Origin: Haloprofundus salilacus
Lineage (GTDB): Archaea > Halobacteriota > Halobacteria > Halobacteriales > Haloferacaceae
Length of the DNA: 64,000 bases
Reading direction: 5' to 3'
Assembly (NCBI RefSeq): GCF_020150815.1
Contig: NZ_CP083723.1
Coordinates: 992,001-1,056,000, forward strand
Made by a program: the position numbers and the translations under genes. Positions within the stretch are counted from its first letter, which is position 1, and every line of letters starts with the position of its first letter. This document shows, in pieces, positions 55,399 to 63,748 of the stretch. The notes under the pieces were generated by a model. That model was not told the origin of the DNA and did no database searches. It was given only the letters and a program-made list of their open reading frames with translations.

Positions 55399-56628
55399 TC
55401 ACTCCGTCACTCCGGTCGCGCGGAGAACGAACGGCATCAGGAGCCCTTGGACGACGGTACCAACGACGGCGACGCCGAAAACGAGCGTGCGGAGTGCATC
55501 CAAATGGGGGACGCCGTCGGGGAGGCTCAGCACCAGCGCGACCGGAACTACGGTGTGGAGGCCGCCCCAGACCATCACGTGCTGGATGGTGAGCGGGACG
55601 CCCTCGTCGGCGACGCGGTTCGCGAGACCGACGACGGAATAAATTGTTACCGCGCGCGCGAGGACGACGAGGACGGCCACGAGGACGATGAGGTCGAACT
55701 GCGCGATGAAATGGTCGAACCGGACGTTCGTCCCGATGAGCAGGTAGACGAACGTCGAGACGAGAAACGCCGCCGTGTCCCAGACCGTCCGAACGAACTG
55801 CGCCTCGTCACTCCGTTCGGTGAACTGTTCGCCCGACAGCCCCAGCGCGAGACCGGCGCCCACCGTCGCGAGGACACCGCTGACGCCGAGGGTGTGTTCG
55901 GCGAGCACGTAGCTCCCGTACGCCAGAAGCAGCGTGAACAGCACGGTCCCCATCGGGTCACGGATGTACCGCGTCGCGTAGCGTCCGAGGTAGCCGAAGA
56001 GCACGCCGACGAGCAAGCCACCCGCGCCGACGACGACGAGTCGGACGGCCAACTGCTCTATCGAGACCAGCGAGAGAAACTGCGAGGTCGAGGGCGCTCG
56101 CGATCCGAAGGAGATGGTACCGAGGACGACAGTGAACACGACGATAGCGACGCCGTCGTTGAGCAGGCTCTCGGCGTCAACGACCACCGAGAGTCGTTCA
56201 GGCGCGTCCAACTCGTCGAAAAGCGAGAGCACCGCCGCCGGGTCCGTCGGCGAGATGATAGTCGCGAACAGCGTTGCAACCGCCAGCGGAACCGCCAGCG
56301 CGACGTGTGTCGAGACGGCGAGCAGCAGGATCGCGAGTGGTAGACCGACGACGACGAGCACGAGCGGCAGTTCCCAGTTCCGTCGGAACGTCTCGTGGTC
56401 GAGTTCGACCGCACCTTGGAACAGCAGCGTCGGCAGGAGGATCGCCATGATGAGGTCGTGCGAGAGCGTGAGCGTGAGAGGGATCTGCAGCGCAGAGACG
56501 GCGAATCCGACGAGTACGAGCGTCACCGAATAGGAGACGTTCGAGACGCGGTCGGTGAGCAACCGAACGAGAAGCGCGAGCGCGGAGACGCCCAGGAGCG
56601 TCGAGAGCGTAGAGACGGCCTCGGGCAT
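55399..56628 (-). CDS. Na+(or K+)/H+ antiporter, CPA1/NhaP type
   Basis: A 409-residue membrane protein with about 12 helices. The family segments are present: LILPTLLFQGAVELDHETFRRNW, ATLFATIISPTDPAAVLSLFDELDAPERLSVVVDAESLLNDGVAIVVFTVVLG (the TDP and ND motifs of the ion-binding site) and LAEHTLGVSGVLATVGAGLALG. It exchanges cations for protons, important for Na+ homeostasis in halophiles. No long cytoplasmic C-terminal tail or TrkA-type domain. Starts ATG 56628. Confidence 0.93.
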   Translation of the reverse strand: MPEAVSTLSTLLGVSALALLVRLLTDRVSNVSYSVTLVLVGFAVSALQIPLTLTLSHDLIMAILLPTLLFQGAVELDHETFRRNWELPLVLVVVGLPLAILLLAVSTHVALAVPLAVATLFATIISPTDPAAVLSLFDELDAPERLSVVVDAESLLNDGVAIVVFTVVLGTISFGSRAPSTSQFLSLVSIEQLAVRLVVVGAGGLLVGVLFGYLGRYATRYIRDPMGTVLFTLLLAYGSYVLAEHTLGVSGVLATVGAGLALGLSGEQFTERSDEAQFVRTVWDTAAFLVSTFVYLLIGTNVRFDHFIAQFDLIVLVAVLVVLARAVTIYSVVGLANRVADEGVPLTIQHVMVWGGLHTVVPVALVLSLPDGVPHLDALRTLVFGVAVVGTVVQGLLMPFVLRATGVTE

Positions 56629-56768
56629 GGGAGGCAGTGTACCGGGGAGACAGTGATGTAACTAACTCGCGTCGAACGGAATGTACTCGTATCGATAGAG
56701 TGGAGAACCGAACCCCAAAGCGTCGCACCCGATTCTGCGGTCGAAAGCCGCCAGTTCCGTAAGGTCCG

Positions 56769-58799
56769 TCAATTCGAGCGGTCCGCGCCTTCGAGCGACG
56801 CGCCGAGTAACTGCGCGAGACCGTTTCTGAGGTGTTCGTGGAACGTCGCTGGGGCGATACCGAGTCCCTCGGCGATCTCCTCGCCGGTACTCTCGCGGGG
56901 CCACGTGAAGTAGCCGGCGACGAACGCCGCTTCGAGCGCGGCCTGCTGTTTGTCCGTGAGCCGCGAGGCCAGCGCTGACTGGAACTGCTTGAGCGTCTGG
57001 ACGCTGCGCGTCGTTGAGCGCTGGGCGACGAGTTCGGCGTCGGGGTACGCCCGCTGGACCGCCGTCGCGATTTCGCGGATGTCGATCTCGTGGGGCACCT
57101 CGACCACGACGCGGAACTCGCCGTCTTCGACGACGGCTTCGACGACCTGCCCGCCGTACGTCGCCAGTTTCGAGGTGATTGGCGTCTCCGGCGAGCGAAT
57201 CTCGACCAGACAGCCGTCCTCCTGCTCGGAGACGACGCGGGCGTGGTCGACCGAGGGGTCGTCGGTGAGCGCGGTCCGAACCTCCTCCCATCCCATCCCG
57301 TTGACGCGGATGAACTGGATGGCTTTGTCGTCGGCGAGCGGAATCGTCCGCTCGTACGTCACCGTGCAATCCCCGTCGTTCGTCGCGCCGAACAGCGGGC
57401 TGCTCGGGTCGCGCATGACGAACTCCAGTTCGACGACGATGTTGTCCAGAAGCGCCTCCTTGCGCTCGATGGCGTTGATAGCGTGGCCGACGATTTCGCG
57501 GAGTTGGGCGACGGCGCCGCGTTCCTGCCCGCTGAAGGCGTGGTCGCGCGACGAGTAGATGGTGAGGACGTCGTACTGGAACTCCTGGAAGCCGATGGGA
57601 ACCGCGGCCGCCGAGTTGTATCCGTTCTCCAGCGCCCACGCGCTCCACTCGCTGTCGGCCTCGTCTTCGATGTTGGAGACGACTACGACCTCCTGCGTTC
57701 GGGTCGCCCGCATCGCCGGCGAGGCGAACCGCTCGTCGTCGGCGTTAGCCACGTCGAGCGCCTCCGTCTCCGATTCGAGCGCGGCGGTGTCGATTCCGTC
57801 GCTGGCGCGGGGCGTAATCGTCCCGCGGGCGCTGTTGACTTCGCCGATCCACGCCGCCGCGTACGACGAGGAGTCGGCGAGTCGCCGACAGACGAGCTCC
57901 TCGACTTCCTCGCGGGTCGACATCGAGACGAGCGCGCTGTTGATACCCTGGATGACTCGGTTTATCTGGTCGAGCGCAAGCAGCTGTTCGCGCTGCTCTC
58001 GGAGCTTTCGTTCCCGCTGCTTCCGTTCGGTCACGTCGCGCTGTGAGCCGAGGAAGTGGACGATTTCGCCGTTCTCGTCGCGAATCGGGACGACCTCGAC
58101 CTGATTCCAGAACGGCGTGCCGTCCTTCCGGTAGTTTTTCAGCTCTACCGAGGCGGGTTCGCCCTCGTCGACGGCCTCGCGCAGTTGGTCGACGGCTTCG
58201 GGATCGGTGTCGTCGCCCTGGAGGAAGCGACAGTTCTGTCCGATGGCTTCTTCGGCCGTGTATCCGGTGACTGCCTCAAATCCGCGGTTGACGTAGATGA
58301 GTGGGTTGCCGGGGCGACGTGGGTCGGTGAGACAGAGCGCGATGGAGGCGTCGTCCATCGCGCGGATTTTCACCCACCGGTCGCGGCCGTGGATTCCCTG
58401 CTCGCTCTCGTCCGGTTGGACGCCGACGGAGCCGCGGAACTCCTCGTCGGGCGGGCGGGAGATGAGGTCGAGCGCGAACGAGGCGGTGTCGTCGTCGGCC
58501 GTCGGGACCTCGGTCTCGACGGTTTCGACCGAGATGGTGTTGGCGTCGAGCAGCCGCTGAATCGCCTTCGCGAGGGCGTCGTTCGCTTCGTCGTCGGGTT
58601 CGTCAACCTCGCGCGTCAGAACCGACAGCGCGTCCCGACCGACGAACTCTTCGCGGGTGTATCTAGTCGTCTCCAAGAAGCGGTCGGTCACCGCGGCGAT
58701 GGTACCGTCCGTCTGCAACCAGATGGTGCATCGGTGTGTCGTATCGGGCGCTCCCGAGGCGATTCGGCGTCCGTCTTCCGGCGGGTTCTGGTGTGTCAT
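56769..58799 (-). CDS. LOV/PAS-GAF bacterio-opsin-activator-type regulator
   Basis: A 676-residue cytoplasmic regulator. Order: a PAS domain (about 22-135); a second PAS of LOV type (142-258) with GQNCRFLQG (Cys190); a coiled segment TERKQRERKLREQREQLLALDQINR; a GAF domain (about 295-420); the Bat-specific domain (about 425-600); and HTH_10 at the C-terminus (LTDKQQAALEAAFVAGYFTWPRESTGEEIAEGLGIAPATFHEHLRNGLAQLLG). Asn222, Asn232 and Gln253 occupy the flavin-contact positions of LOV domains. It is probably light- or redox-responsive. Monocistronic; no opsin gene is in this window. Confidence 0.92.
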   Translation of the reverse strand: MTHQNPPEDGRRIASGAPDTTHRCTIWLQTDGTIAAVTDRFLETTRYTREEFVGRDALSVLTREVDEPDDEANDALAKAIQRLLDANTISVETVETEVPTADDDTASFALDLISRPPDEEFRGSVGVQPDESEQGIHGRDRWVKIRAMDDASIALCLTDPRRPGNPLIYVNRGFEAVTGYTAEEAIGQNCRFLQGDDTDPEAVDQLREAVDEGEPASVELKNYRKDGTPFWNQVEVVPIRDENGEIVHFLGSQRDVTERKQRERKLREQREQLLALDQINRVIQGINSALVSMSTREEVEELVCRRLADSSSYAAAWIGEVNSARGTITPRASDGIDTAALESETEALDVANADDERFASPAMRATRTQEVVVVSNIEDEADSEWSAWALENGYNSAAAVPIGFQEFQYDVLTIYSSRDHAFSGQERGAVAQLREIVGHAINAIERKEALLDNIVVELEFVMRDPSSPLFGATNDGDCTVTYERTIPLADDKAIQFIRVNGMGWEEVRTALTDDPSVDHARVVSEQEDGCLVEIRSPETPITSKLATYGGQVVEAVVEDGEFRVVVEVPHEIDIREIATAVQRAYPDAELVAQRSTTRSVQTLKQFQSALASRLTDKQQAALEAAFVAGYFTWPRESTGEEIAEGLGIAPATFHEHLRNGLAQLLGASLEGADRSN

Positions 58800-59090
58800 C
58801 TTTTGGGAGATCTGTAGTCGAAGACCGGTGTTTCAGCTCTCTGTGATGGCCCACAATCGAACTCTCCTCTCACCGGTAAACTGTCGAGCGTGTAGCCGTA
58901 GTGGGGACACCGAGTACGTGGAAGTCGGGTTATATTCACACAGGGATGCCGTTACGCTGGCTATCGTCTGGGTGCTCATAATTAGTGAGGGTGTGTGTGT
59001 GTTTGTAACCGCTATATGGGAGAGTCTCCACGAAGAAACCAATCTCTTTCGGCCGTTAACATATGGGAGTTCGATACAGTGGTTCTGTCG

Positions 59091-59450
59091 ATGTACGACC
59101 GACCTGTCGATTCATCTACGCCCGATATCGATAGTCGTCCAGTCACGTCGCTTTCTACCGGGCAACTCCAGACGCTCTTTGCCAGTAGTCGACGCCAGCA
59201 GGTCGTCCGAGCGATTCGGACGTATCCGCGGCCGATATCGTTGGATACGCTCGTCGACGCTGTCGTCGCACAAAACCCCGAGGACGTTCCCGACGAGGCG
59301 GCGGTCCGAAAACGACTCCGAGTAGCACTGTACCACGTCGACCTGCCGAAACTCGACGAGGCAGAGATCATCTGCTTCGACGGGGACGAACGGGTCGTCA
59401 CGGACGTAACCGACGACATCGACGGTATCCGTCTGCAACCGACTGAGTAG
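59091..59450 (+). CDS. DUF7344-like soluble winged-helix regulator
   Basis: A 119-residue protein related to the domain at 19667: LQTLFASSRRQQVVRAIRTYPRPISLDTLVDAVVAQNPEDVPDEAAVRKRLRVALYHVDLPKLDEAEIICFDGDERVVT, with the same LPKLDE turn. No membrane segment, so it acts as a soluble DNA-binding protein. ATG 59091 is favoured because a TATA-like taacatatg lies about 33 nt upstream; upstream in-frame ATGs lie in AT-rich non-coding sequence. Divergent from the LOV regulator gene, which it may control. Confidence 0.8.
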   Translation: MYDRPVDSSTPDIDSRPVTSLSTGQLQTLFASSRRQQVVRAIRTYPRPISLDTLVDAVVAQNPEDVPDEAAVRKRLRVALYHVDLPKLDEAEIICFDGDERVVTDVTDDIDGIRLQPTE

Positions 59451-59521
59451 TCGGAGAACCTAGTGGTATCCCAATCTCTTACGGGATTATCTTGACACCG
59501 AGACTCGCGCAAGCTCACACC

Positions 59522-59740
59522 GTGGCGCAGATCGAAATCACGCTTCCGAACGACAAGCAAGCACAGTTCGAGCGTTTCGCCGAGGAGGAGTTTCTCAACG
59601 AAGAGCGAGCGGTAGAGGAACTGCTCACCGCCGGTCTCGACGCCTACAGAGATGTCGCCGACCGAGAGGAGACCGAAGTCGAGAGAAGCCCGTTCGCCGC
59701 CGGCGCCGAAGAAGAGTACGGCCGACGCGGGGAACTTTAA
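59522..59740 (+). CDS. Small ribbon-helix-helix-like protein (DUF7120 type)
   Basis: A 72-residue protein starting at GTG 59522: AQIEITLPNDKQAQFERFAEEEFLNEERAVEELLTAGLDAYRDVADREETEVERSP. The N-terminal strand and two helices with E-x-A-V-E-E-L-L match CopG/RHH-like haloarchaeal DUF7120 proteins, which I recall as uncharacterised. The tail is acidic and Gly-rich. A hairpin (59795-59810) and TTTACAA repeats follow directly, so this RHH protein may act on those sites. Confidence 0.78.
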   Translation: MAQIEITLPNDKQAQFERFAEEEFLNEERAVEELLTAGLDAYRDVADREETEVERSPFAAGAEEEYGRRGEL

Positions 59741-59794
59741 TTCGGACGACTGTTTTCCGCCCGCGTCGAAAACGCCGACCAGCACCGATAGCCG

Positions 59795-59810
59795 GGGGTT
59801 CGAGAACCCC
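59795..59810 (+). terminator. Hairpin after the RHH gene
   Basis: GGGGTT-CGAG-AACCCC, a perfect 6-bp stem with a tetraloop, 55 nt after the stop at 59740, followed by cactttgt. It may terminate the transcript or insulate the adjacent repeats. Confidence 0.4.
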
Positions 59811-59816
59811 GACACT

Positions 59817-59870
59817 TTGTAAACGGTGTGCAATTTCTACAAACTGTAGGAAGCGTACAAGTTTACAAAT
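59817..59870. repeat. TTTACAA-type sites shared with the parA locus
   Basis: TTTGTAAA (inverted copy) at 59817-59824, palindrome CTACA-AAC-TGTAG at 59837-59849, TACAAG at 59856 and TTTACAAAT at 59862-59870. The last is identical to the 9-mers upstream of the parA-like gene at 52586 and 52651, and the palindrome resembles TACAA-A-TTGTA at 52784. Confidence 0.55.
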
Positions 59871-59968
59871 CTCTACTCACGTCCCGCCAAGGAGTGGTAT
59901 CTGCGTCGTCGAGTGGGCGAACGTGCCCGCTCGGAACGCGAGTTCGGCACTGATTGAGGGACAGCAGT

Positions 59969-60031
59969 CACTGTCGGAAGCGACCGAGAGTTACCGACAG
60001 TTCCGACACGTTCTGACAGTCACCGACAGTC
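59969..60031. repeat. CCGACAGT repeats
   Basis: CACTGTCGG (inverted) at 59969, CCGACAGT at 59994, CTGACAGT at 60013 and CCGACAGT at 60023, in a gene-free stretch beside the TTTACAA-type sites. The whole gap 59741-60068 thus consists of a hairpin and two sets of repeats and has no reading frame of its own. Confidence 0.5.
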
Positions 60032-60068
60032 TGGCGGTTACAAACGAGCTACCGGCGGTCGCCGACGG

Positions 60069-60455
60069 TCAGCGGCGGTCGAACCGTTCGAGCGCCGTCA
60101 GGAGACCGACGTACTCGGCGCGGCGGGTCGCCAGCGCGGCCAGTCGGTCGTCGAGGTGGTTGAGCGCGTCGTGGACGTCGTCGACGACGGCGTCGGGGTC
60201 GCGTTCGCCGACCTCGAACTGGACCCGTCGAACGTGTTTGCAGCGAACGTCGCGGTACTGGAAGTCGGGGCAGGTGCAGGCCGGTTCGCGCGTGTCGACA
60301 ACGTACTCGTCGCCGCTCTGCGTGCGGACCCGGTAGAAGTCGGGGGCTTCTCTGTCGACGAACATCGTCTCGGTGAGCGCGCGCACGTCGCGTTCGTCGA
60401 CGGAGGTCGTGGTCGATTCGGTTATCGCGTCGGGAGTATCTGATGTCGAGGTCAT
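60069..60455 (-). CDS. SWIM zinc-finger protein
   Basis: A 128-residue protein with a SWIM finger CTCPDFQYRDVRCKH (CxCx9CxH pattern, about residues 64-78) between an acidic N-terminal part (ESTTTSVDERDVRALTETMFVDREAPDFYRVRTQSGDEYVVDTREPA) and a C-terminal helix bundle (VVDDVHDALNHLDDRLAALATRRAEYVGLLTALERF). SWIM domains bind DNA or protein. ATG 60455 is used; upstream extension is basic and not protein-like. It lies next to the repeat-rich gap. Confidence 0.85.
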   Translation of the reverse strand: MTSTSDTPDAITESTTTSVDERDVRALTETMFVDREAPDFYRVRTQSGDEYVVDTREPACTCPDFQYRDVRCKHVRRVQFEVGERDPDAVVDDVHDALNHLDDRLAALATRRAEYVGLLTALERFDRR

Positions 60456-60744
60456 GTGTCGCCCTGGTGTGTTTCGGCGAGGCGAGGTGCTCTGGAGGCT
60501 ATCGGTTCGCACTCGATTCAGGGGACGCACGGGCATAAATCGACGCTTCGTCGGATTTCGGACGTGTCGGAGCGGAAGCCTGTTTCGTTTCGAGTGGACG
60601 GATTTCGAGACGCCCAGATGCAGCAGAGATGTCCGGACGGCGGCGGGGACCTCGGTCACGGTTGAGACGGGGTAGCGCACGAGGGTGTCGAACTCGGCCA
60701 GTATCAACAAAACGCTGATAGTCGTCTCCGCCGATATTACGGTC

Positions 60745-62457
60745 GTGACCGGACGAATTCGGCGGTGTCTCGCGGTCGTCCTCGCGGCGCTTCTGGTCGT
60801 CTCGTCGGCCGGCGTCGGTGTCGGCGCAGAGACGTCGCCGAGAGACGACGGTGCGTCCGTCCCGTACCGCTCGGCGGCGGGAGCGGCCGCCGAGAACGTC
60901 GGCGTCGAACAGCAGATTCACCTCTCGAACGGCACCGGACCCGGCGCGGTTGCCGCCGAGGTGACGTACCGTCTCAACGACGAGGCGACGGCGCTGGAAC
61001 TCCGGTTCGATGAGGCGGCGAACGTCACCGTCGCGGAGACGGCGGGGTTCGAGCGCGTCGAACCCGGCGTCTACCGCTGGACGGGCGAGCGCCGCCGCCC
61101 GACGCTGACGTTCGAGCGGTCGGTGAGCCGGACGACGCTCGACCACCGCGGCGCGGGCGTCGACACGGGGACGTGGGCCGCCGTCGACGTGCGGCGGTTC
61201 ACTCCGTCGATTCGGGGACGGACCGCAGGAGCGACGGGCGTCTCGACGGCCGTTTCCGTCGAGGGGCCGGGCCACGCGACGCCTTCGTTCGCCTTCCTCG
61301 GTCCGGTTGAGGTGTCCAACCGGACCGTCGACGGCGAGCGAATCAGCCTCGTCGTCCCCGACGCGGCGTCAATGGCGTCGGAGCCGTCGGCGGTGCTCGC
61401 GTCGGTGGCGTCGGCCGCGGAGCGACTGCCCGAGAGCGACCGCGACGAGGCGCACCTGTTCGCGATTCCGTCGGGGTACGTTCAGACGACCGCCGGCGGG
61501 TTGAGCTTCGACGGTGGCGCGACGGCGTGGGTCCGCGACGACGCCTCGGTCGACGCCCCGAGCAACGTCTGGGTCCACGAGTACGTCCACGTGCGGCAGT
61601 CGTACAAGGCGACGGCCGAGATGCGGTGGTTCCGCGAGGCGAGCGCCGAATACTACGCCAGCTATCTGCCCCTGCAGTCGGGCGACCTCGCGTTCGAACG
61701 GTTCCAAGCGACGGTGCGCACCGACGCGTACGACGACGCCGTGTTGTCGACGCCGTCGAACTGGTCGAGTCCGCTCGTCCCGTATCGGAAAGGCGCTCGC
61801 GCGCTCGCCGCGCTCGACGCGTCGATTCACGACGCCACCGACGGCGAGCGGACGTTGACGGCGGTGTTCGAGCGGGTCAACGCCCACGAGGGAACCGTCG
61901 ACTACGAGACGTTCCGCGCGATAGTCGTCGACGTGAGCGACGAGTCGGTCGCGGCGGAACTCGACCGGACGGTTTGGTCGACGGCGACGCCGAACGTCTC
62001 GACGCGGCCGCTCGACTACACTCAGTATCCGAGCGACGACCCCGACACCGACGGTCTCACCAACGCCGAGGAGCGAGCGACCGGTACGCACCCGTTCGTC
62101 GCCGACACTGACGGCGACGGCTACGATGACGGCGAGGAGCGAGAGCGTGGAACCGACCCGACCGTCGCGGACTCGACGCCCGAGACGGGAGGCGAGGGCG
62201 AAGAGACCGGCGACGGAACTGACCGCACTGACGCAGGCGTCGTCGATACTGACGGTGACGGCCTCTCGGACGCTACAGAACGCGAGCGGGGAACCGACCC
62301 GACCGACGCCGACACCGACGGCGACGGTTACGACGACGATCGGGAGGTGGCGGTCGGCACCGACCCGACGGAACCGACGGAGACGGTGTCGTTCTGGGTT
62401 GCGCGCCTGTTCGCGGCGTTCGAGTCGGTCGTTTCGGGGAGTCTAGTCGCTCGGTAG
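60745..62457 (+). CDS. Exported gluzincin-like metalloprotease with TSP3 repeats and C-terminal hydrophobic segment
   Basis: About 570 residues from GTG 60745. Signal peptide TGRIRRCLAVVLAALLVVSSAGVGVGA; beta-rich N-terminal domain with NxT sites (30-200); metalloprotease core with HEYVH (about 278-282) and a downstream REASAEYY supplying Glu, as in gluzincins; then Asp-rich TSP3 calcium-binding units [36 protein letters not shown] and DTDGDGYDDDRE (about 433-545); and a terminal amphipathic/hydrophobic VSFWVARLFAAFESVVSG. The start is uncertain (GTG 60685 also possible). Likely a cell-surface, calcium-stabilised protease. Confidence 0.82.
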   Translation: MTGRIRRCLAVVLAALLVVSSAGVGVGAETSPRDDGASVPYRSAAGAAAENVGVEQQIHLSNGTGPGAVAAEVTYRLNDEATALELRFDEAANVTVAETAGFERVEPGVYRWTGERRRPTLTFERSVSRTTLDHRGAGVDTGTWAAVDVRRFTPSIRGRTAGATGVSTAVSVEGPGHATPSFAFLGPVEVSNRTVDGERISLVVPDAASMASEPSAVLASVASAAERLPESDRDEAHLFAIPSGYVQTTAGGLSFDGGATAWVRDDASVDAPSNVWVHEYVHVRQSYKATAEMRWFREASAEYYASYLPLQSGDLAFERFQATVRTDAYDDAVLSTPSNWSSPLVPYRKGARALAALDASIHDATDGERTLTAVFERVNAHEGTVDYETFRAIVVDVSDESVAAELDRTVWSTATPNVSTRPLDYTQYPSDDPDTDGLTNAEERATGTHPFVADTDGDGYDDGEERERGTDPTVADSTPETGGEGEETGDGTDRTDAGVVDTDGDGLSDATERERGTDPTDADTDGDGYDDDREVAVGTDPTEPTETVSFWVARLFAAFESVVSGSLVAR

Positions 62458-62500
62458 TTCTCGTCGCTTCGGGAGTTCTGAGTGTATGAGAACGCGCACG

Positions 62501-62514
62501 CTCGCGTACGCGAG
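62501..62514. repeat. 14-bp palindrome CTCGCGTACGCGAG
   Basis: A perfect palindrome in the gap between the convergent metalloprotease and HalOD1 genes. It may form a hairpin for bidirectional termination; no T tract follows. Confidence 0.35.
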
Positions 62515-62551
62515 AGATGAAATTTGAGCGGTAGAGTGATCGAAGCCCACG

Positions 62552-62899
62552 TCACTCGCTGGCTTCCCGTTCACCGCCGTCGAGCTGTCTGACCGCGACC
62601 GTTCCGGGGGAGACGACGACCTCGCACCCGCTGAACGAGAAGACGAACTGTCCGTCTACCGACCTGTCGGTAAACAGGTCGTCGAGTGCGTCGGGGTCGA
62701 CCCTCCCGTACAGTTGATCGAGTTCGAGCGGGTCGCGCCCGGTGGTCGTTGCGACGGCCCTGACGACGACTTCGCTGATAGACTCGCCGCTGGCGGAGAA
62801 CGTCCAGTATGAGTCGTCGGTCGTGCGGTACGAGTCGTCGGTCATGCGGTACGTGTCCCGTTCGAGATGGTCATCTGCACAATCGGGCATATCGGACAT
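62552..62899 (-). CDS. HalOD1-like output domain protein
   Basis: A 115-residue protein with one HalOD1-type domain (SISEVVVRAVATTTGRDPLELDQLYGRVDPDALDDLFTDRSVDGQFVFSFSGCEVVVSPGTVAVRQL), preceded by a short repetitive N-terminus containing DDSYRTTDDSYWTF. Related to the gene at 11067. A GTAATATC element about 20-28 nt upstream of ATG 62899 fits a leaderless start. Role unknown; HalOD1 proteins are numerous in haloarchaeal signalling. Confidence 0.82.
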   Translation of the reverse strand: MSDMPDCADDHLERDTYRMTDDSYRTTDDSYWTFSASGESISEVVVRAVATTTGRDPLELDQLYGRVDPDALDDLFTDRSVDGQFVFSFSGCEVVVSPGTVAVRQLDGGEREASE

Positions 62900-63193
62900 T
62901 CCACTCCAGACCGCCAGATATTACCATACACTACGGTCTACGGGCCCTACCTAAGGAGTTATGGTATCTCTGTTCAACGACAGTGTCAGACGAAAAACAG
63001 CAAAAGGGAATCTAGCGTACTCACCGATGACGCGCTCGGTGGGCGTTCGGTGACCGTCCGGAGTGCCGGTTCGTCGCAGCTTGGAAACCGAATTCTATCA
63101 CCGAGAGCGGGTCGAAAACGAAACTCTGAGTCGGCAACAGCGGCACCCTCGCAAGGAAAACGGGCTAAAAGAGAGACGTTGACCATACCGTGC

Positions 63194-63541
63194 ATGGCAC
63201 TACAACAGATCTCACATCTGTCCGACGAACAGCGCGACTGTATCGACAACTGCTTCGAGGCGACGCAGGTCTGCGAGTGGTGCGCCGACGAGTGCATCGA
63301 CGAAGGCGAAGGGATGGAACGCTGTATCCGTCTCTGCCGAGACGTCGCCGACGTGGCGTCGATGCACGCGCGATTCATGGCGCGCAACTCGAACTACAGT
63401 ACCCACCTCGCGGAAGTGTGCGCGGGCGCGTGCGAAGAGTGCGCCGAGGAGTGCGAGCAGCACGACCACGAGCACTGCCAGGTGTGCGCCGATGTGCTCC
63501 GCGACTGCGCGGAGTCCTGTCGGAACATGGCGTCGGCGTAA
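63194..63541 (+). CDS. Cys-rich four-helix-bundle copper-binding-like protein
   Basis: A 115-residue protein with 14 Cys residues spaced along helices: RDCIDNCFEATQVCEWCADECI, RCIRLCRDVADVA, AEVCAGACEECAEECEQHDHEHCQVCADVLRDCAESCRNMA. This is the DUF326/Csp four-helix-bundle pattern, in which Cys residues line the core and store Cu(I). No signal peptide, so a cytosolic Csp3-like role is likely. TATA-like ctaaaag is 28 nt before ATG 63194. Confidence 0.9.
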   Translation: MALQQISHLSDEQRDCIDNCFEATQVCEWCADECIDEGEGMERCIRLCRDVADVASMHARFMARNSNYSTHLAEVCAGACEECAEECEQHDHEHCQVCADVLRDCAESCRNMASA

Positions 63542-63605
63542 CGTCGACGAACCGCTCGACGGACGGCAGTCCTCGTCTGAACGCCCGCAACTGGTGGACG
63601 AGACC

Positions 63606-63654
63606 TTTAGATAAACACGATTTTTTGGCCGGAAATATGGTTATTTAGATAGAC
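63606..63654. repeat. TTTAGATARAC direct repeat
   Basis: TTTAGATAAAC at 63606 and TTTAGATAGAC at 63644, 38 bp apart, with AATAGACTAG further on at 63664. They lie in the AT-rich promoter gap of the last gene, around a T6 tract (63621-63626) that probably terminates the preceding gene. Confidence 0.35.
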
Positions 63655-63748
63655 ATTCTTTCAAATAGACTAGTTCTCGGCGATAGTCCGTTCCTACTCG
63701 GCGAGAATGGACACAACGGATAAACCGACTCTTCCCGATGGCCTACCT

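Noticed and set aside
58990-59004. GT-rich run as a functional repeat
   Set aside because: Only about six GT units in an AT-rich promoter gap; too short to call more than a simple-sequence stretch.
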